From: Chitinophaga rupis
Lineage (GTDB): Bacteria > Bacteroidota > Bacteroidia > Chitinophagales > Chitinophagaceae
Reading direction: 5' to 3'
DNA: 64,000 nucleotides
Assembly (NCBI RefSeq): GCF_900109685.1
Contig: NZ_FOBB01000008.1
Span: forward strand, 308,388 to 372,387
In this document: positions 18,407-27,634 of the stretch, piece by piece
How the letters are laid out: each line of letters begins with the position of its first letter
How positions within the stretch are numbered: the stretch's first letter is position 1
The notes under the pieces: generated by a model
Told to the model about the DNA's origin: nothing
Seen by the model: the letters and a program-made list of their open reading frames with translations, nothing else
Database searches by the model: none
Made by a program: the position numbers and the translations under genes

Positions 18407-18600
18407 TCATATATCGGTACCAGGAAAATCCCGGCAGCTATTGCTGCCCGCGGGAAGACCGTATTAATCATCATTAGTAGTATAGAGTTACGATTAATAG
18501 CCCATTCACATCAAGAATGTGATCGGCAAGGCAATGGCAGCTCTGAAGTATTCAATGGCCTGGACATAGGTAAGGCTGGAAAACAGTGGGGCACCGCTGT

Positions 18601-18891
18601 TCAACTTCCCGCAAACGGCGTCCCGAAAATACCTACCGCCAATTCTGCCCATATAAGCAGTAAAGCCACCAGTATCCCCGCAACAATCATCACTCTGTAC
18701 GCTGTTTTCTTCACCTTTCTCAATACAAGCTCACAGGCAAGACCAGTGCCGAGTAATAGGATTCCCATCACCAGGAAATCAAATGGAGACCAGTCCCATT
18801 CACTGGAGAACTGCATCGCAATCAGGGGTATAAGCAGTATCAGCACGACGGTGAGCACGATGCCGGTAAGCCTTCTGTTTTGTGTGATCAT
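18601..18891 (-). CDS. Small membrane protein, unknown function
   Basis: A 96-aa protein with three membrane helices (about residues 8-26, 36-56 and 65-90) and an Asp-Trp-Ser-Pro-Phe-Asp-Phe segment between the first two (SSEWDWSPFDFLVMGILLLG). Short proteins of this kind are widespread in Bacteroidota and unnamed. It stands alone on the minus strand with a well-formed promoter element just upstream. I cannot assign a function. Confidence 0.7.
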   Translation of the reverse strand: MITQNRRLTGIVLTVVLILLIPLIAMQFSSEWDWSPFDFLVMGILLLGTGLACELVLRKVKKTAYRVMIVAGILVALLLIWAELAVGIFGTPFAGS

Positions 18892-18902
18892 AATTAAAAA
18901 GT

Positions 18903-18921
18903 ACTTTGTAGTTCAAAGTTA
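18903..18921 (-). promoter_or_regulatory. -7 element TAACTTTG within inverted repeat
   Basis: On the minus strand, TAACTTTG (18914-18921) fits the Bacteroidota -7 consensus TAnnTTTG, about 23 bp before the ATG at 18891. It is overlapped by ACTTTG-N5-CAAAGT (18903-18919), an inverted repeat that would suit a dimeric repressor. No good -33 TTTG could be placed at the usual spacing. Confidence 0.5.
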
Positions 18922-19264
18922 ATGAAGATTTTTATACGTTACGCGTTTTAAGAAAAAAAAATTACTTTAACATTCGGTTCATTTAACGGAAGCATATGTC
19001 GCAACTATTTTCTTCACTCGCAATAAAGCTGTCCAATTCAAAAAGAGGATCACTGTATCACCTATGTGCCAGTATTCTAGTGGGACTCCCTGTATATGTG
19101 GTAATTACTTAGTGCCCTATATTGGTTAATTTACCTGACAAGGCAACAGGGGTTTAGAAGAGCAAACGATGTCATTTTCTTATCCTTTGATAAATAAATA
19201 ACAACTGACTATTGACTTTCAGTTAAGCTCGAAATGTTTCTTATTATTGGTTTTTGTAACCTGC
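18922..19264. other. Intergenic stretch, no gene seen
   Basis: About 340 bp of AT-rich DNA between a small membrane-protein gene and the end of the amidohydrolase gene. No reading frame of protein-like composition, RNA gene or clear terminator was found. Confidence 0.5.
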
Positions 19265-20533
19265 TCATTTGCCATAAATCCTTCCGCCTTTCACCACCAG
19301 GAAAACCTTTTTGATGTTTTCTATATTTTCAATGGGATTGGCATCAACAATCAATAGATCGGCATCCATATTTACTTTTACCAGGCCCTTACGTGCACCA
19401 AGATCCAAAGCGCAGGCACTGTTGCGGGTTGCGGCAATAATGGCGTCTATGGTAGTGAATCCTGCATCCTTTATCAATAGCTGCATTTCCGACTGTACAA
19501 ATTCCTTCTGGTCAACATCGGTACCGGCGCAAATCATTACACCGGCTTTATAGGCACGGGCTGTGAGCCGGCGGCCTGTTTCATAGTCCCAGCGAACCGT
19601 TGAATCAGTATCGGCCCAGTCCTTATAAGTAAAAATGGTGGCATCGAGTATCGTATGGTATTGCTTCATTAAGGCAAACAAACTGTCCAGGTCAGGAGTG
19701 GCATTGTCCCAAAAGGAAGATGGGTGTGTACCTTTTTTCCATTCTGCCGGTATCTGTGGTATCTTTTGGCGAAGCAGGAGTGGGGCGTGCGACAGGGAGA
19801 GAATACCGGATTTTACGAGGTCAGAAGGTTTGGCATCCTGTAACCAGGCATGTGCCCAAACAGGCATTTGCTGCCGCCTGGCCTCTGTGATGATTTCCTC
19901 AGCCTGCCTGGCGGAAAGATTTGCGTATAGTTTTATGCCACTGGCGCCGCTGCCTTTTGCCTGTGCAACGGCTATCTTAAGATCGGTGCTGTCTGTAATT
20001 GCCTGCATATACGGCATGTGCCCGTTGCTGCCTCCCTGTGTGGAGGTGGCGGTGCGCGGGTCACTGAAAAACACGGCGCCCGCCATTAAGGCTGAATAAT
20101 AGATATTGGGGCTGACGATGATACCCAGGTTAGCGTCCCTTGACAAACCTGCCAGCACACGGCCATCACCTGCCATATCCCTGACCGTGGTGACACCACT
20201 GTAAAGCATTCGCTGCAGGACATCGAGGGTGTGTTCCCGCCCGTCAACACCGCTCGGATCCGTTGCCAGGTGGACATGACTGTCAATAAGGCCCGGCAAC
20301 ACATATTTACCTGCAAGATTGATGACCATGACTGTATCCGGCAGGCCCTTGCTTCCTGTTGGAATGATTTCGGCAATCCTTCCTTTATTAATAATGATTG
20401 TCTGGTGTTCCAATGGCGTCCGATGGTTGGCATCAATGATCGTTGCGTTTGTCAGCGCCATCGCTTGCGGTAAGTATTGCGCCTGGCTATCTTTAAAAAT
20501 CAATAACAGCAGGGGAAACAAATATCTGGTCAT
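19265..20533 (-). CDS. Exported amidohydrolase family protein
   Basis: The 422-aa protein starts with a signal peptide (MTRYLFPLLLLIFKDSQAQ) and belongs to the imidazolonepropionase-like branch of the amidohydrolase superfamily. The metal site starts with HVH at 86-88 in PGLIDSHVHLATDP. Further ligand segments are IKLYANLSARQAEEI (Lys that may be carbamylated), PVWAHAW and LSHAPLL, and the final Asp is in ICAGTDVDQKEF. It probably cleaves a peptide, lactam or other cyclic amide in the periplasm. No obvious partner genes. Confidence 0.88.
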   Translation of the reverse strand: MTRYLFPLLLLIFKDSQAQYLPQAMALTNATIIDANHRTPLEHQTIIINKGRIAEIIPTGSKGLPDTVMVINLAGKYVLPGLIDSHVHLATDPSGVDGREHTLDVLQRMLYSGVTTVRDMAGDGRVLAGLSRDANLGIIVSPNIYYSALMAGAVFFSDPRTATSTQGGSNGHMPYMQAITDSTDLKIAVAQAKGSGASGIKLYANLSARQAEEIITEARRQQMPVWAHAWLQDAKPSDLVKSGILSLSHAPLLLRQKIPQIPAEWKKGTHPSSFWDNATPDLDSLFALMKQYHTILDATIFTYKDWADTDSTVRWDYETGRRLTARAYKAGVMICAGTDVDQKEFVQSEMQLLIKDAGFTTIDAIIAATRNSACALDLGARKGLVKVNMDADLLIVDANPIENIENIKKVFLVVKGGRIYGK

Positions 20534-20758
20534 AAAAAGAACAAATTGGGATAGGATAAATATACTGTTAATATGCTAATTAGCAAATAATCTAAATCCG
20601 CCATTACCTGATCCAATCTACTCAATAAACGGTAATTTACCGCTGCATGAATATCGGGGACCACCAGCCGGTCTGCGCCAATTCAGCTCCTTGTAAATAG
20701 TTTTGAAAATCAGTCATGCTTTTACAGGGAGGTTACTTCGAATATCAGCTTGTGATTT

Positions 20759-21079
20759 TTAAGTCGTGGACAGCACTTCATTCCAAAAAGTGAATGCTGC
20801 TTTACCATCGAGAAATGATTCCGCTACCTTCATGAATGCGATCATGTGTGGCTCTTGCATATGTGGGCCTAGAAATATATCTTTTGAGTTCCATTTTTCA
20901 ATGATCAACAGTTGCTGTGGATCATCAGGATTATCGTATACCTGAATACCCTGGCAGGCGCTCTCTCTTTCAATTACTGTTTTAATTACTGTGTCAAGCT
21001 CAAATTTTGCAGTTTCCATTTTGCCGGGCTTTATCCTGCTTGTAATTAAAACCGTTACTGGTTTTGAATCGTTACTCAT
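20759..21079 (-). CDS. ABM-domain quinol monooxygenase-like protein
   Basis: A 106-aa protein with the antibiotic biosynthesis monooxygenase ferredoxin-like fold (PF03992): VTVLITSRIKPGKMETAKFELDTVIKTV, then QGIQVYDNPDDPQQLLIIEKWNSKDIF and HMQEPHMIAFM. Such proteins act without a cofactor on quinols, or bind small aromatic compounds. It is 13 bp downstream of a DHFR-like reductase gene and probably co-transcribed with it, under control of the divergent HxlR regulator. Confidence 0.85.
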   Translation of the reverse strand: MSNDSKPVTVLITSRIKPGKMETAKFELDTVIKTVIERESACQGIQVYDNPDDPQQLLIIEKWNSKDIFLGPHMQEPHMIAFMKVAESFLDGKAAFTFWNEVLSTT

Positions 21080-21092
21080 GTCGGCTCAGTTT

Positions 21093-21611
21093 TTAATTGT
21101 TTTCTACCTGGTAATGAAGTTGAACTGTACCCTCGTTTAATTTAGATACTTGCAACAGGTTAAGCTTTAACTCACGGGTTACATTTTTTAATAATGGCAA
21201 TCCACTATCAAACAATACAGGCTCAATGATAAAATAGATTTCATCGACCAAACCGGCATTTATAAACTGACTAATGGTTGTTGCTCCACCGATAATTACA
21301 GCCTCCGTATGCCCTTCGCTTTCCAGCATTTGTTTGATTTTAACCGGGCTTTCTTTAGTGAATTTTACGGTTGGATTATCCGGCTTTGCACTTTCATTTG
21401 TAGTTAAAACAACGGTTGTTCCTTCGTTTTTAAGTGGTAAGTGATCGGGTGCAATAATATTATAGGTGGTTTTACCCATAATTACTGCTTTAAATTTCTG
21501 GCTCATAGTGTACATACCCTGACCGTATTCAGGAGACAGCCAATCCGGTACATTCCTTGAATTTGAAATAAGTCCGTTGGCAGAAGTTGCGATATAAACG
21601 CTAATTTTCAT
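21093..21611 (-). CDS. Dihydrofolate-reductase-family (RibD C-terminal-like) protein
   Basis: The 172-aa protein has the RibD C-terminal/DHFR-like fold: MKISVYIATSANGLI at the N-terminus, KFKAVIMGKTTYNIIAP (NADPH site) and EAVIIGGATTISQFINAGLVDEIYFIIEPVLFDSGLPLL, with the GG dinucleotide-binding pair. Members reduce unknown substrates and are often linked to HxlR regulators responding to electrophiles. Its start faces the HxlR gene across 137 bp carrying a short palindrome. Confidence 0.9.
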   Translation of the reverse strand: MKISVYIATSANGLISNSRNVPDWLSPEYGQGMYTMSQKFKAVIMGKTTYNIIAPDHLPLKNEGTTVVLTTNESAKPDNPTVKFTKESPVKIKQMLESEGHTEAVIIGGATTISQFINAGLVDEIYFIIEPVLFDSGLPLLKNVTRELKLNLLQVSKLNEGTVQLHYQVENN

Positions 21612-21697
21612 TGTTGTTATTGTTATAGTTTAGTAAATTGACGTTGTAAATTTCGATACCCTTTGTTAAGCTGATAATGGGTAAAATTGATGACATT

Positions 21698-21712
21698 TTG
21701 CACCCGGTGCAA
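21698..21712. promoter_or_regulatory. Candidate HxlR operator
   Basis: A 15-bp inverted repeat, TTGCACC-C-GGTGCAA, lies in the divergent intergenic region 87 bp from the DHFR-like start and 37 bp from the HxlR start. Its size and place fit the site of a dimeric winged-helix HxlR regulator acting on both directions. Binding is inferred. Confidence 0.5.
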
Positions 21713-21748
21713 TAACTGACAAAATTGTTAGTGATCAAATCTGCAATT

Positions 21749-22168
21749 ATGAGGAAAAAAGAATCTACCGATTATGCTAATGAACAGTCATTATTTACGA
21801 TTTGCGAGCGTAATTCAGCTATCAGTATGATAAGCGGACGTTGGAAAGGACAGATAGTTTATTACATCTCCCAGGGTAATGATAGATTTCATCTGTTACA
21901 ACAAAAACTGCCCAATATTTCTGAGACGGTCTTAGCAAGACAGCTAAAAGAATTGGAGACCCACGCAATTTTGGTAAAAAGGGAAATCCCAAACACTGTT
22001 CCGACGGGTATAAAATATATATTAACCAACAAAGGAGTTGACCTGGTACCCATTTTAGACAGTTTATGTAGCTGGGGCAAATTGTACGCCGATGGGAAAA
22101 AAATCGTAGTTCCTGCTGAAAACAGAGTGGGTGCCAACGCTAAAGCCGTGGCTAAACCTGTCTCTTAA
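21749..22168 (+). CDS. HxlR family transcriptional regulator
   Basis: I use the ATG at 21749 (MRKKESTDYANEQ), giving 139 aa; codons upstream are weak starts. The protein has the HxlR winged helix: CERNSAISMISGRWKGQIVYYISQG, FHLLQQKLPNISETVLARQLKELETHAILVKRE, and the wing VPTGIKYILTNKG. A Cys at the head of the domain is common in HxlR and may sense thiol-reactive compounds. Divergent from the DHFR-like and ABM genes, which it probably controls. Confidence 0.9.
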   Translation: MRKKESTDYANEQSLFTICERNSAISMISGRWKGQIVYYISQGNDRFHLLQQKLPNISETVLARQLKELETHAILVKREIPNTVPTGIKYILTNKGVDLVPILDSLCSWGKLYADGKKIVVPAENRVGANAKAVAKPVS

Positions 22169-22266
22169 ATAGTTGTGATATTTGCGTGCCAGCGGAGGGC
22201 CTGTAACTTTTCATAGATAATAAACACTCACGTAAAGTATCATTGTGCCTGAGCTATACTTTGATT

Positions 22267-22944
22267 TTATATCAAATATTTTTTCATATTCCCAAGCACA
22301 ATTTCATATCCGGCGGGAAGCAAATGGGCCCCATCAAATGTGAGCTCTTTTCTCAGATTCCCGTCAGCACCGGCCAGGCCGGTATTAACGTCAATGAATT
22401 TGTAACCGTTCCGTTCTGCCACTTGTTCAACTTTGGTATTTGCTGCTTCCAGTAGCTCATTCGAGCGGTGCGCATAAAACTGGTCATGTTCTTGCTTCCC
22501 TTCACCGCCGAAACTGTCCACCGTATTAATCGGAAAATACTTCATCACATAGACAGCGGCGTCTGGTAGTCTCGCTTTGACCTGATTTAAGATCTTATCA
22601 TAGTTTGCAAGGAAAATATCTTCCGGGACATTAAACCCGATATCGTTTGAACCGATATTGATGAAAATTTTGCCTGGTGCCAGGTCAAAGATCAGCGTGT
22701 CTATATGATTAAGCAGGTCTGCAGTTGTCGTCGCCCGCACTCCCCGGTTATAAATTACTTTATCCAGGTTAAGATCTTGTTGCCGCTGATCAATTGGGAA
22801 GATTTCCATCGATGACGAACCAACAAAAAGGATCTGACCTTTTTGGGCTATTTGGTTTTCCACAGCATATCTGGCTAAAATATCATTTTGAAATTTAATG
22901 ATATCCGGATGCAGATTCGTGGGTTCAGCTGCTTTGTCTGACAT
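22267..22944 (-). CDS. SGNH/GDSL hydrolase
   Basis: The 225-aa protein shows the SGNH blocks: block I GSSS at about 42-45 with S44 as nucleophile, block II around YNRGVRATTTADLLNHI, block III NIGSNDIGF, and block V FDGAHLLPAGY with D204 and H207. No signal peptide is present, so it is likely cytoplasmic. It would act as an esterase or acylhydrolase on an unknown substrate. The gene lies 79 bp downstream of the TetX-like monooxygenase gene on the same strand, possibly in one transcript. Confidence 0.87.
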   Translation of the reverse strand: MSDKAAEPTNLHPDIIKFQNDILARYAVENQIAQKGQILFVGSSSMEIFPIDQRQQDLNLDKVIYNRGVRATTTADLLNHIDTLIFDLAPGKIFINIGSNDIGFNVPEDIFLANYDKILNQVKARLPDAAVYVMKYFPINTVDSFGGEGKQEHDQFYAHRSNELLEAANTKVEQVAERNGYKFIDVNTGLAGADGNLRKELTFDGAHLLPAGYEIVLGNMKKYLI

Positions 22945-23023
22945 ACTATTTTTTCCTGTTGAATCGGTTTATCTCAGTTAGTGGCCGTTTCTTTTTAGTT
23001 CGTTTGCTCCCAACGACTCATTT

Positions 23024-24187
23024 TTACGCTGTTATCCCTTTGAAAAACTCAACTATCCTGTCCTGCGCATCTTCGGCGTGCATCCATTCTATCATCTCAA
23101 ATGATGTCGCTGCCTCTTGTGCGGCACGTTCACGCATGATTGTTTCATAAGCTGCAATGGCAGTTTGTGTGTCTTTAAAATGCTCATTAGTGAGACATTC
23201 ACTTAATTCAAGCGCATCAAGCATAGCCAAATTTACCCCTTCACCGGAAGGCGCCATGATGTGAGCCGCATCTCCAAGTAAAGTTAGGTTGGATTTCGCC
23301 TCCCAGGTTTGGTCTAAAGGAATGGAATATTGAGGTCGTATCAATATCGGCAGATCAGCATTATCGAAAAGCTCAAACCATACGCCGCCCCATTCCGCAA
23401 ACGCTGTTTTGAACCATTGCCTCACTTGTGTGCTGTCTGAAAAATTGATTCTGCTGTCGTTTGCCCAGGCTTCATCAATTTTAATGCTGATGTAGAAGTC
23501 TATGCTTCCATCTCCTTTCGCCGAAATGTGTAGATATTTTCCTGCGTTATGTACATATATTTTACCGCCTTGCAACAATTCATGTACACGGGGCGCCTTC
23601 ATTTTTGCGTTCTCAACATTTCCTTGCAGAATGGTAATGCCTGTATAGAACGGCTGGATTGGCGTGACAAACGGACGAACTTTAGAGTTGCCTCCATCGG
23701 CCCCAATAACGACGTCTGCCAAAACTGTTGCGCCGTTCCTGAACTCAATTGCCCATTGGGCACCGGCTGGTGTCATACGCACGAATTGACTGTTCCACAC
23801 CACTGTATCCGGCAAAAGGGAATTCAATAAAAGGCTACGCAAATCGCTTCTGTCGATTTCTGGTCTGGCATTAGGGCTGTCAAAATCAATTTCAGTCGTT
23901 CCTTTTTCGTGTTCATCAAAAAGGATGTTGCCCATCTTATCCACCACACGGCCTTTTTCTGCACCTGGCCGGTATGCCCTTTTAAATTCATTGAGTAAAT
24001 CTGCAGCTTTAATGGCTTTTAAGCCCGAATTTTCATGCAGGTCGAGTGTTGCGCCTTGACTCCGCACATCTCTGTTCAAATCTCTTTCATAGACCTTTAC
24101 GTCAATTCCTTTTTGTAGAAGTAATCGTGCTAATGTCAGCCCGCCAGGGCCACCTCCAATAATGGCGATTTTTTTTGGGTCGATCAT
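23024..24187 (-). CDS. FAD-dependent monooxygenase, TetX-like
   Basis: Start taken at the ATG at 24187 (MIDPKKIAIIGGGPGG), giving 387 aa; the frame extends further upstream but without protein-like sequence. FAD motifs are GGGPGG at 11-16 and GDAAHIMAPSGEGVNLAMLDALELS near 300. The stretch YERDLNRDVRSQGATLDLHENSGLKA is close to the N-terminal part of tetracycline destructase TetX, and length and block order agree. Enzymes of this type hydroxylate aromatic or polyketide substrates using NADPH and O2. Whether this one acts on tetracycline cannot be told; substrate-site residues need alignment. Divergent from an AraC regulator. Confidence 0.82.
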   Translation of the reverse strand: MIDPKKIAIIGGGPGGLTLARLLLQKGIDVKVYERDLNRDVRSQGATLDLHENSGLKAIKAADLLNEFKRAYRPGAEKGRVVDKMGNILFDEHEKGTTEIDFDSPNARPEIDRSDLRSLLLNSLLPDTVVWNSQFVRMTPAGAQWAIEFRNGATVLADVVIGADGGNSKVRPFVTPIQPFYTGITILQGNVENAKMKAPRVHELLQGGKIYVHNAGKYLHISAKGDGSIDFYISIKIDEAWANDSRINFSDSTQVRQWFKTAFAEWGGVWFELFDNADLPILIRPQYSIPLDQTWEAKSNLTLLGDAAHIMAPSGEGVNLAMLDALELSECLTNEHFKDTQTAIAAYETIMRERAAQEAATSFEMIEWMHAEDAQDRIVEFFKGITA

Positions 24188-24220
24188 GTTATTCGTTTTC
24201 CAGTACAAAACTAATGTTAC

Positions 24221-24260
24221 ATTTATGGATAAAATAGTCACATTTGGTATTAAAATAGTC
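24221..24260. promoter_or_regulatory. 21-bp-spaced direct repeats, candidate AraC sites
   Basis: Two imperfect 19-nt direct repeats, ATTTATGGATAAAATAGTC (24221-24239) and ATTTGGTATTAAAATAGTC (24242-24260), are spaced 21 bp, two helical turns. They lie between the divergent TetX-like and AraC genes, as expected for tandem binding by the AraC protein encoded next to them. Confidence 0.55.
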
Positions 24261-24264
24261 TGAA

Positions 24265-25224
24265 ATGAAAATCTCGGTTATTGACAAAGGATCGGGTATA
24301 GCAGCGCAATTTGCTCAGGCAATTGGTGCACAGACGAGCGGGCGATTTATAAACATTCCCAAAAGTAAAGGCAGCGGTTATATCACGGGCTTTTCGTGGG
24401 GAAGTGATCTGCGGATGATGATCCGGAATTACTATCTGCATGAGGCTGTTTTTGTAGAGCGGACGAACGAATTGGCTGAGGGGCAGGAAGACGTTGTGGT
24501 GTTATTGAGCGGGATATTTCCACCGTTGGTAAATGGCCAGGAGCAGCTGTTACCTGAAAGAGCCAGAATCATGATTTGCAGGCATTTGGTGTCTAGCATT
24601 ATGGAAATGCCATCGAATACCAGTTTTGGAAGCGTTACAATTGCTATTTCACGCAAGTATCTTCTTCAGTTGTTTGGGCATATAAATCATCCGGTCGTGG
24701 CAAATGTTTTAGAAGCGAAGGAAAATTTTGTTGTTGAAATGGAGGTATCGTCCGATATTATTGTAACAGCCAACCAAATGCTGAAGCAACCCGTGCCTGA
24801 AAGTTTAGAAAGTTATTATTACAAACTGAAGTGCGAGGAACTGCTTTGCTACACCTTCGCCCTGCTTTTAAAACGGGAAGAAATGCCAGCCATTGGCGTC
24901 CACATCGATGACATTAAAGCAATCTATGCCATCAAAGCACATTTGCAAGCGCACCTTAATGAACCACCCCATATTGCCGGCTTGGCAAAACAAGCAAAAA
25001 TGAGTGAACCGAAATTGCGCAAGTTATTTAAGCGAATTTTTGGGAGAGGAGTTTTTGAATTCTATCAGTTTTTACGGATGGAAATGGCCGCCAGGCTATT
25101 GAAGGACAAAAAACTTACCGTATCGGAAGTAGGTTACCAGTTAGGCTTTACGAACCTGAGCCATTTTTCAAGGGTTTTTGCAAAGTATCACGGAATAAAA
25201 CCGAAACAATACAGCCAATCATAA
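24265..25224 (+). CDS. AraC family transcriptional regulator
   Basis: A 319-aa regulator. The C-terminal part from about residue 220 holds the two helix-turn-helix motifs: IAGLAKQAKMSEPKLRKLFKRIFGRGVFEFYQFLRMEMAARLLKD and the second, VSEVGYQLGFTNLSHFSRVFAKYHGIKPKQY. The N-terminal part (about 1-200) is a probable ligand or dimerisation domain of unknown specificity. It is transcribed away from the TetX-like gene and most likely regulates it through the repeats between them. It converges on a second AraC-type gene. Confidence 0.92.
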   Translation: MKISVIDKGSGIAAQFAQAIGAQTSGRFINIPKSKGSGYITGFSWGSDLRMMIRNYYLHEAVFVERTNELAEGQEDVVVLLSGIFPPLVNGQEQLLPERARIMICRHLVSSIMEMPSNTSFGSVTIAISRKYLLQLFGHINHPVVANVLEAKENFVVEMEVSSDIIVTANQMLKQPVPESLESYYYKLKCEELLCYTFALLLKREEMPAIGVHIDDIKAIYAIKAHLQAHLNEPPHIAGLAKQAKMSEPKLRKLFKRIFGRGVFEFYQFLRMEMAARLLKDKKLTVSEVGYQLGFTNLSHFSRVFAKYHGIKPKQYSQS

Positions 25225-25279
25225 ATTTCGCAATCCCTAATTAGGGGTTACTTAAAATTAACCCAACCGTCAGATTAAA

Positions 25280-26164
25280 TCACAACTTCTTCATATAAGA
25301 TGTTGGTAGCATTCCTGTTTCTTTTTTAAAGAGCCGGGAGAAGTAAGACATATTTTCAAATCCCAAATCGAACGCTATTTCGGAAACAGTTTTATCTTTT
25401 TTTCTCAGCCTGTTTTTAGCTTCATTGATAAGAGCGATGTGAATAAGTTCTATAGCAGTTTTGCCCGTTTCTTGTTTCAGTAAATCAGTGAGATACCGGG
25501 CAGAAATATTTAAGATCTTTGCCAAACTCCCAACTGAGGGCAAACCATTTTCATTAAGTGAACCATCTTTAATATACTGCTGTAAGATTTTGTTGAACGC
25601 TGTTACGGTTTTCCCGGACAATTGTTTTCGGTTGATGAATTGTCTTTTATAAAACCGTTCCGCATATTTGAGTATGGAATGGATGCCTGCAAGGATAATC
25701 TCTTTGCTGAATTCATCTTCAGTATTATTATATTCCTGTTCTATCGTATGGAAAATATTCCAGATTATTTTTTCTTCTTTTGGCGCCAGGTGAAGGGCTT
25801 CATTTGTTTCATAATCAAAAAAAGAATACCGTTGAATGTCTTCATGCAATGAATGTCCAGTCAGGAAATCTTCATGAATAAGTAAAATGTACCCATCCTC
25901 TTCAAATTCCAGGTTCCGCATTTCCATCACCTGGCGGGGCTTTATAAATATCATAGAGCCGGTTTCATGATCAAATTTGGTTCTGCCATATAATACGTAA
26001 CCGGCTTTTACTTTTTTTAATCCAATCATGTAAAAGTCACTGGTATATGCTTCATTATTTATTTTAATCTGCCGATTGATGCGCAACAGACCCAACATGG
26101 GATGTTCCGGCAATGGAAGATTGTTGGCAATCGCCATTTCACTGATTGATTTAAAATGTTTCAT
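25280..26164 (-). CDS. AraC family transcriptional regulator
   Basis: I choose the ATG at 26164 (MKHFKSISEMAIANNLPLPEHPML), a typical N-terminus for this Bacteroidota AraC group; earlier ATG codons overlap the aldehyde dehydrogenase gene. The 294-aa protein has a cupin-like sensor part and a C-terminal double HTH: GSLAKILNISARYLTDLLKQETGKTAIELIH and VSEIAFDLGFENMSYFSRLFKKETGMLPTSY. It is the last gene after the SDR and aldehyde dehydrogenase genes on the same strand (16-bp gap), so it may autoregulate that set. Confidence 0.9.
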   Translation of the reverse strand: MKHFKSISEMAIANNLPLPEHPMLGLLRINRQIKINNEAYTSDFYMIGLKKVKAGYVLYGRTKFDHETGSMIFIKPRQVMEMRNLEFEEDGYILLIHEDFLTGHSLHEDIQRYSFFDYETNEALHLAPKEEKIIWNIFHTIEQEYNNTEDEFSKEIILAGIHSILKYAERFYKRQFINRKQLSGKTVTAFNKILQQYIKDGSLNENGLPSVGSLAKILNISARYLTDLLKQETGKTAIELIHIALINEAKNRLRKKDKTVSEIAFDLGFENMSYFSRLFKKETGMLPTSYMKKL

Positions 26165-26180
26165 TTTACTACCCTTAAAG

Positions 26181-27598
26181 TTAACGAAGAAAAACGTTAA
26201 TAAGTCTATCCGTATTTTTAGTGAAGGGAGCATGCAGAAGATCCATTCCATTCCAGTTCCCCTGTTCGTATATTCCTTTGGCATGACTGAGTGTCCGGAA
26301 ACCTTCTATGCCATGATATGCACCCATTCCACTTTCGCCTACACCACCAAAAGAAAGATCATCTTGTGCGATGTGAGCAAATGTTCCATTAATCGTTACA
26401 TTGCCAGAGGTAGTTCGGCTCAAAACTTTTCTTTTATCTTCATCATCATGCGTGAAAAAATAAAGTGCTAATGGTCTTGGCTTGGCATTCACATAATTAA
26501 TTGCATCGTCAATGGATTGATAAGACAATATTGGTAATATGGGTCCGAAAATTTCTTCTTTTGCAATACGCATTTCGTCTGTTACACCCAACACGATAGT
26601 CGGAGCCATTGTATGAGGACGTTTTGATGCATCATCAGGGCGAACTCCGGCTTCTATTATCTTTGCTCCTTTACTTTGAGCATCCTTAAGCAGTTCCTCT
26701 AAGATTGCAAATTGCTGGTCGTTCACAATTGAAGTATAGTCGTCTCCGGTTGGTCCCTCAGGATAAGCCAATTTTACATGGTGATCATAAGCCTGGATAA
26801 AAGCATCTACTTCACTTTCATGGACCAATGCATAATCAGGTGCAATACATGTTTGCCCGGCACTTAGCAGTTTTCCATATACAATACGGGATGCTGCTTT
26901 ATCGAATGAATAATTTCTGGAAATAATGACAGGCGATTTACCTCCCAGTTCCAGGGTAACGGGCACGAGGTTTTCGCTTGCCGCTTTCATTACAGATCGT
27001 CCTACGGATGTACTGCCGGTAAAAATAAGGTGATCAAAAGGTAATTTGCTGAATGCCGCCCCATCACCGTTTACAAGGGTTACCTGCTCTTTTGGAAAAA
27101 GGTCACTGAACATCGCAGCAATTACCGCATTAGTGGCAGGTGTAAACTTTGACGGTTTAAGCATTACCCGGTTGCCGGCAGCAATGGCAGTAACAACGGG
27201 CATTAATGATAAATTGATTGGGTAATTCCAGGGTCTATGATGCCAACTACACCAAGCGGTTGGTATTCGACTCTTGCAGTTCCAAAACGCATGTGCAATG
27301 CAACTTTTCGCTTACTCGGAGCCATGAATTTCTTAAGATTACTGCTCAGGTATTTGATGCCTTCTATAACGCCTATAATTTCTACGATTGCAGTTTCGTG
27401 CCGGGAGCGATGACCAAAATCACTATTTATTGCTTCTTCAATTTCTTTTCTCCTGGCAATCATTGCTGATTTGAATTTTTTCAAATCGGCTCGTCTTTGT
27501 TCAAGTGTGGGCGGGCCGTCCTGCAAAAAGGCATTTCGCTGATTGGTGAGAATAGTATGGAGCTCGTCCGATGCTGGTGCTAAAATATTTGTTGTCAT
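26181..27598 (-). pseudogene. Coniferyl-aldehyde-dehydrogenase-like gene with a frameshift
   Basis: Two adjoining frames make one aldehyde dehydrogenase of about 470 aa. The N-terminal part (from 27598) ends in YQPLGVVGIIDP and then leaves the family pattern; the C-terminal part resumes as INLSLMPVVTAIAAGNRVMLKPS. Adding one T between 27231 and 27230 on the coding strand restores PWNYPINLSLMPV, the normal block, so a single base is missing. Catalytic residues lie in the second part: Glu in LELGGKSPV and Cys in SAGQTCIAPDY. The length and the start (LHTILTNQRNAFLQDGPP) fit the coniferyl aldehyde dehydrogenase group. Either a real frameshift or an assembly error. Between an SDR gene and an AraC gene. 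Confidence 0.87.
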
Positions 27599-27634
27599 AA
27601 TCTTTCAATATTATAATGTGAAAAGAAAATGTGT

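Noticed and set aside
25235..25246. 12-bp palindrome CCCTAATTAGGG between two convergent AraC genes
   Set aside because: The stem would be only six pairs with no loop and no U-run, so it is not supported as a terminator; it could be chance.
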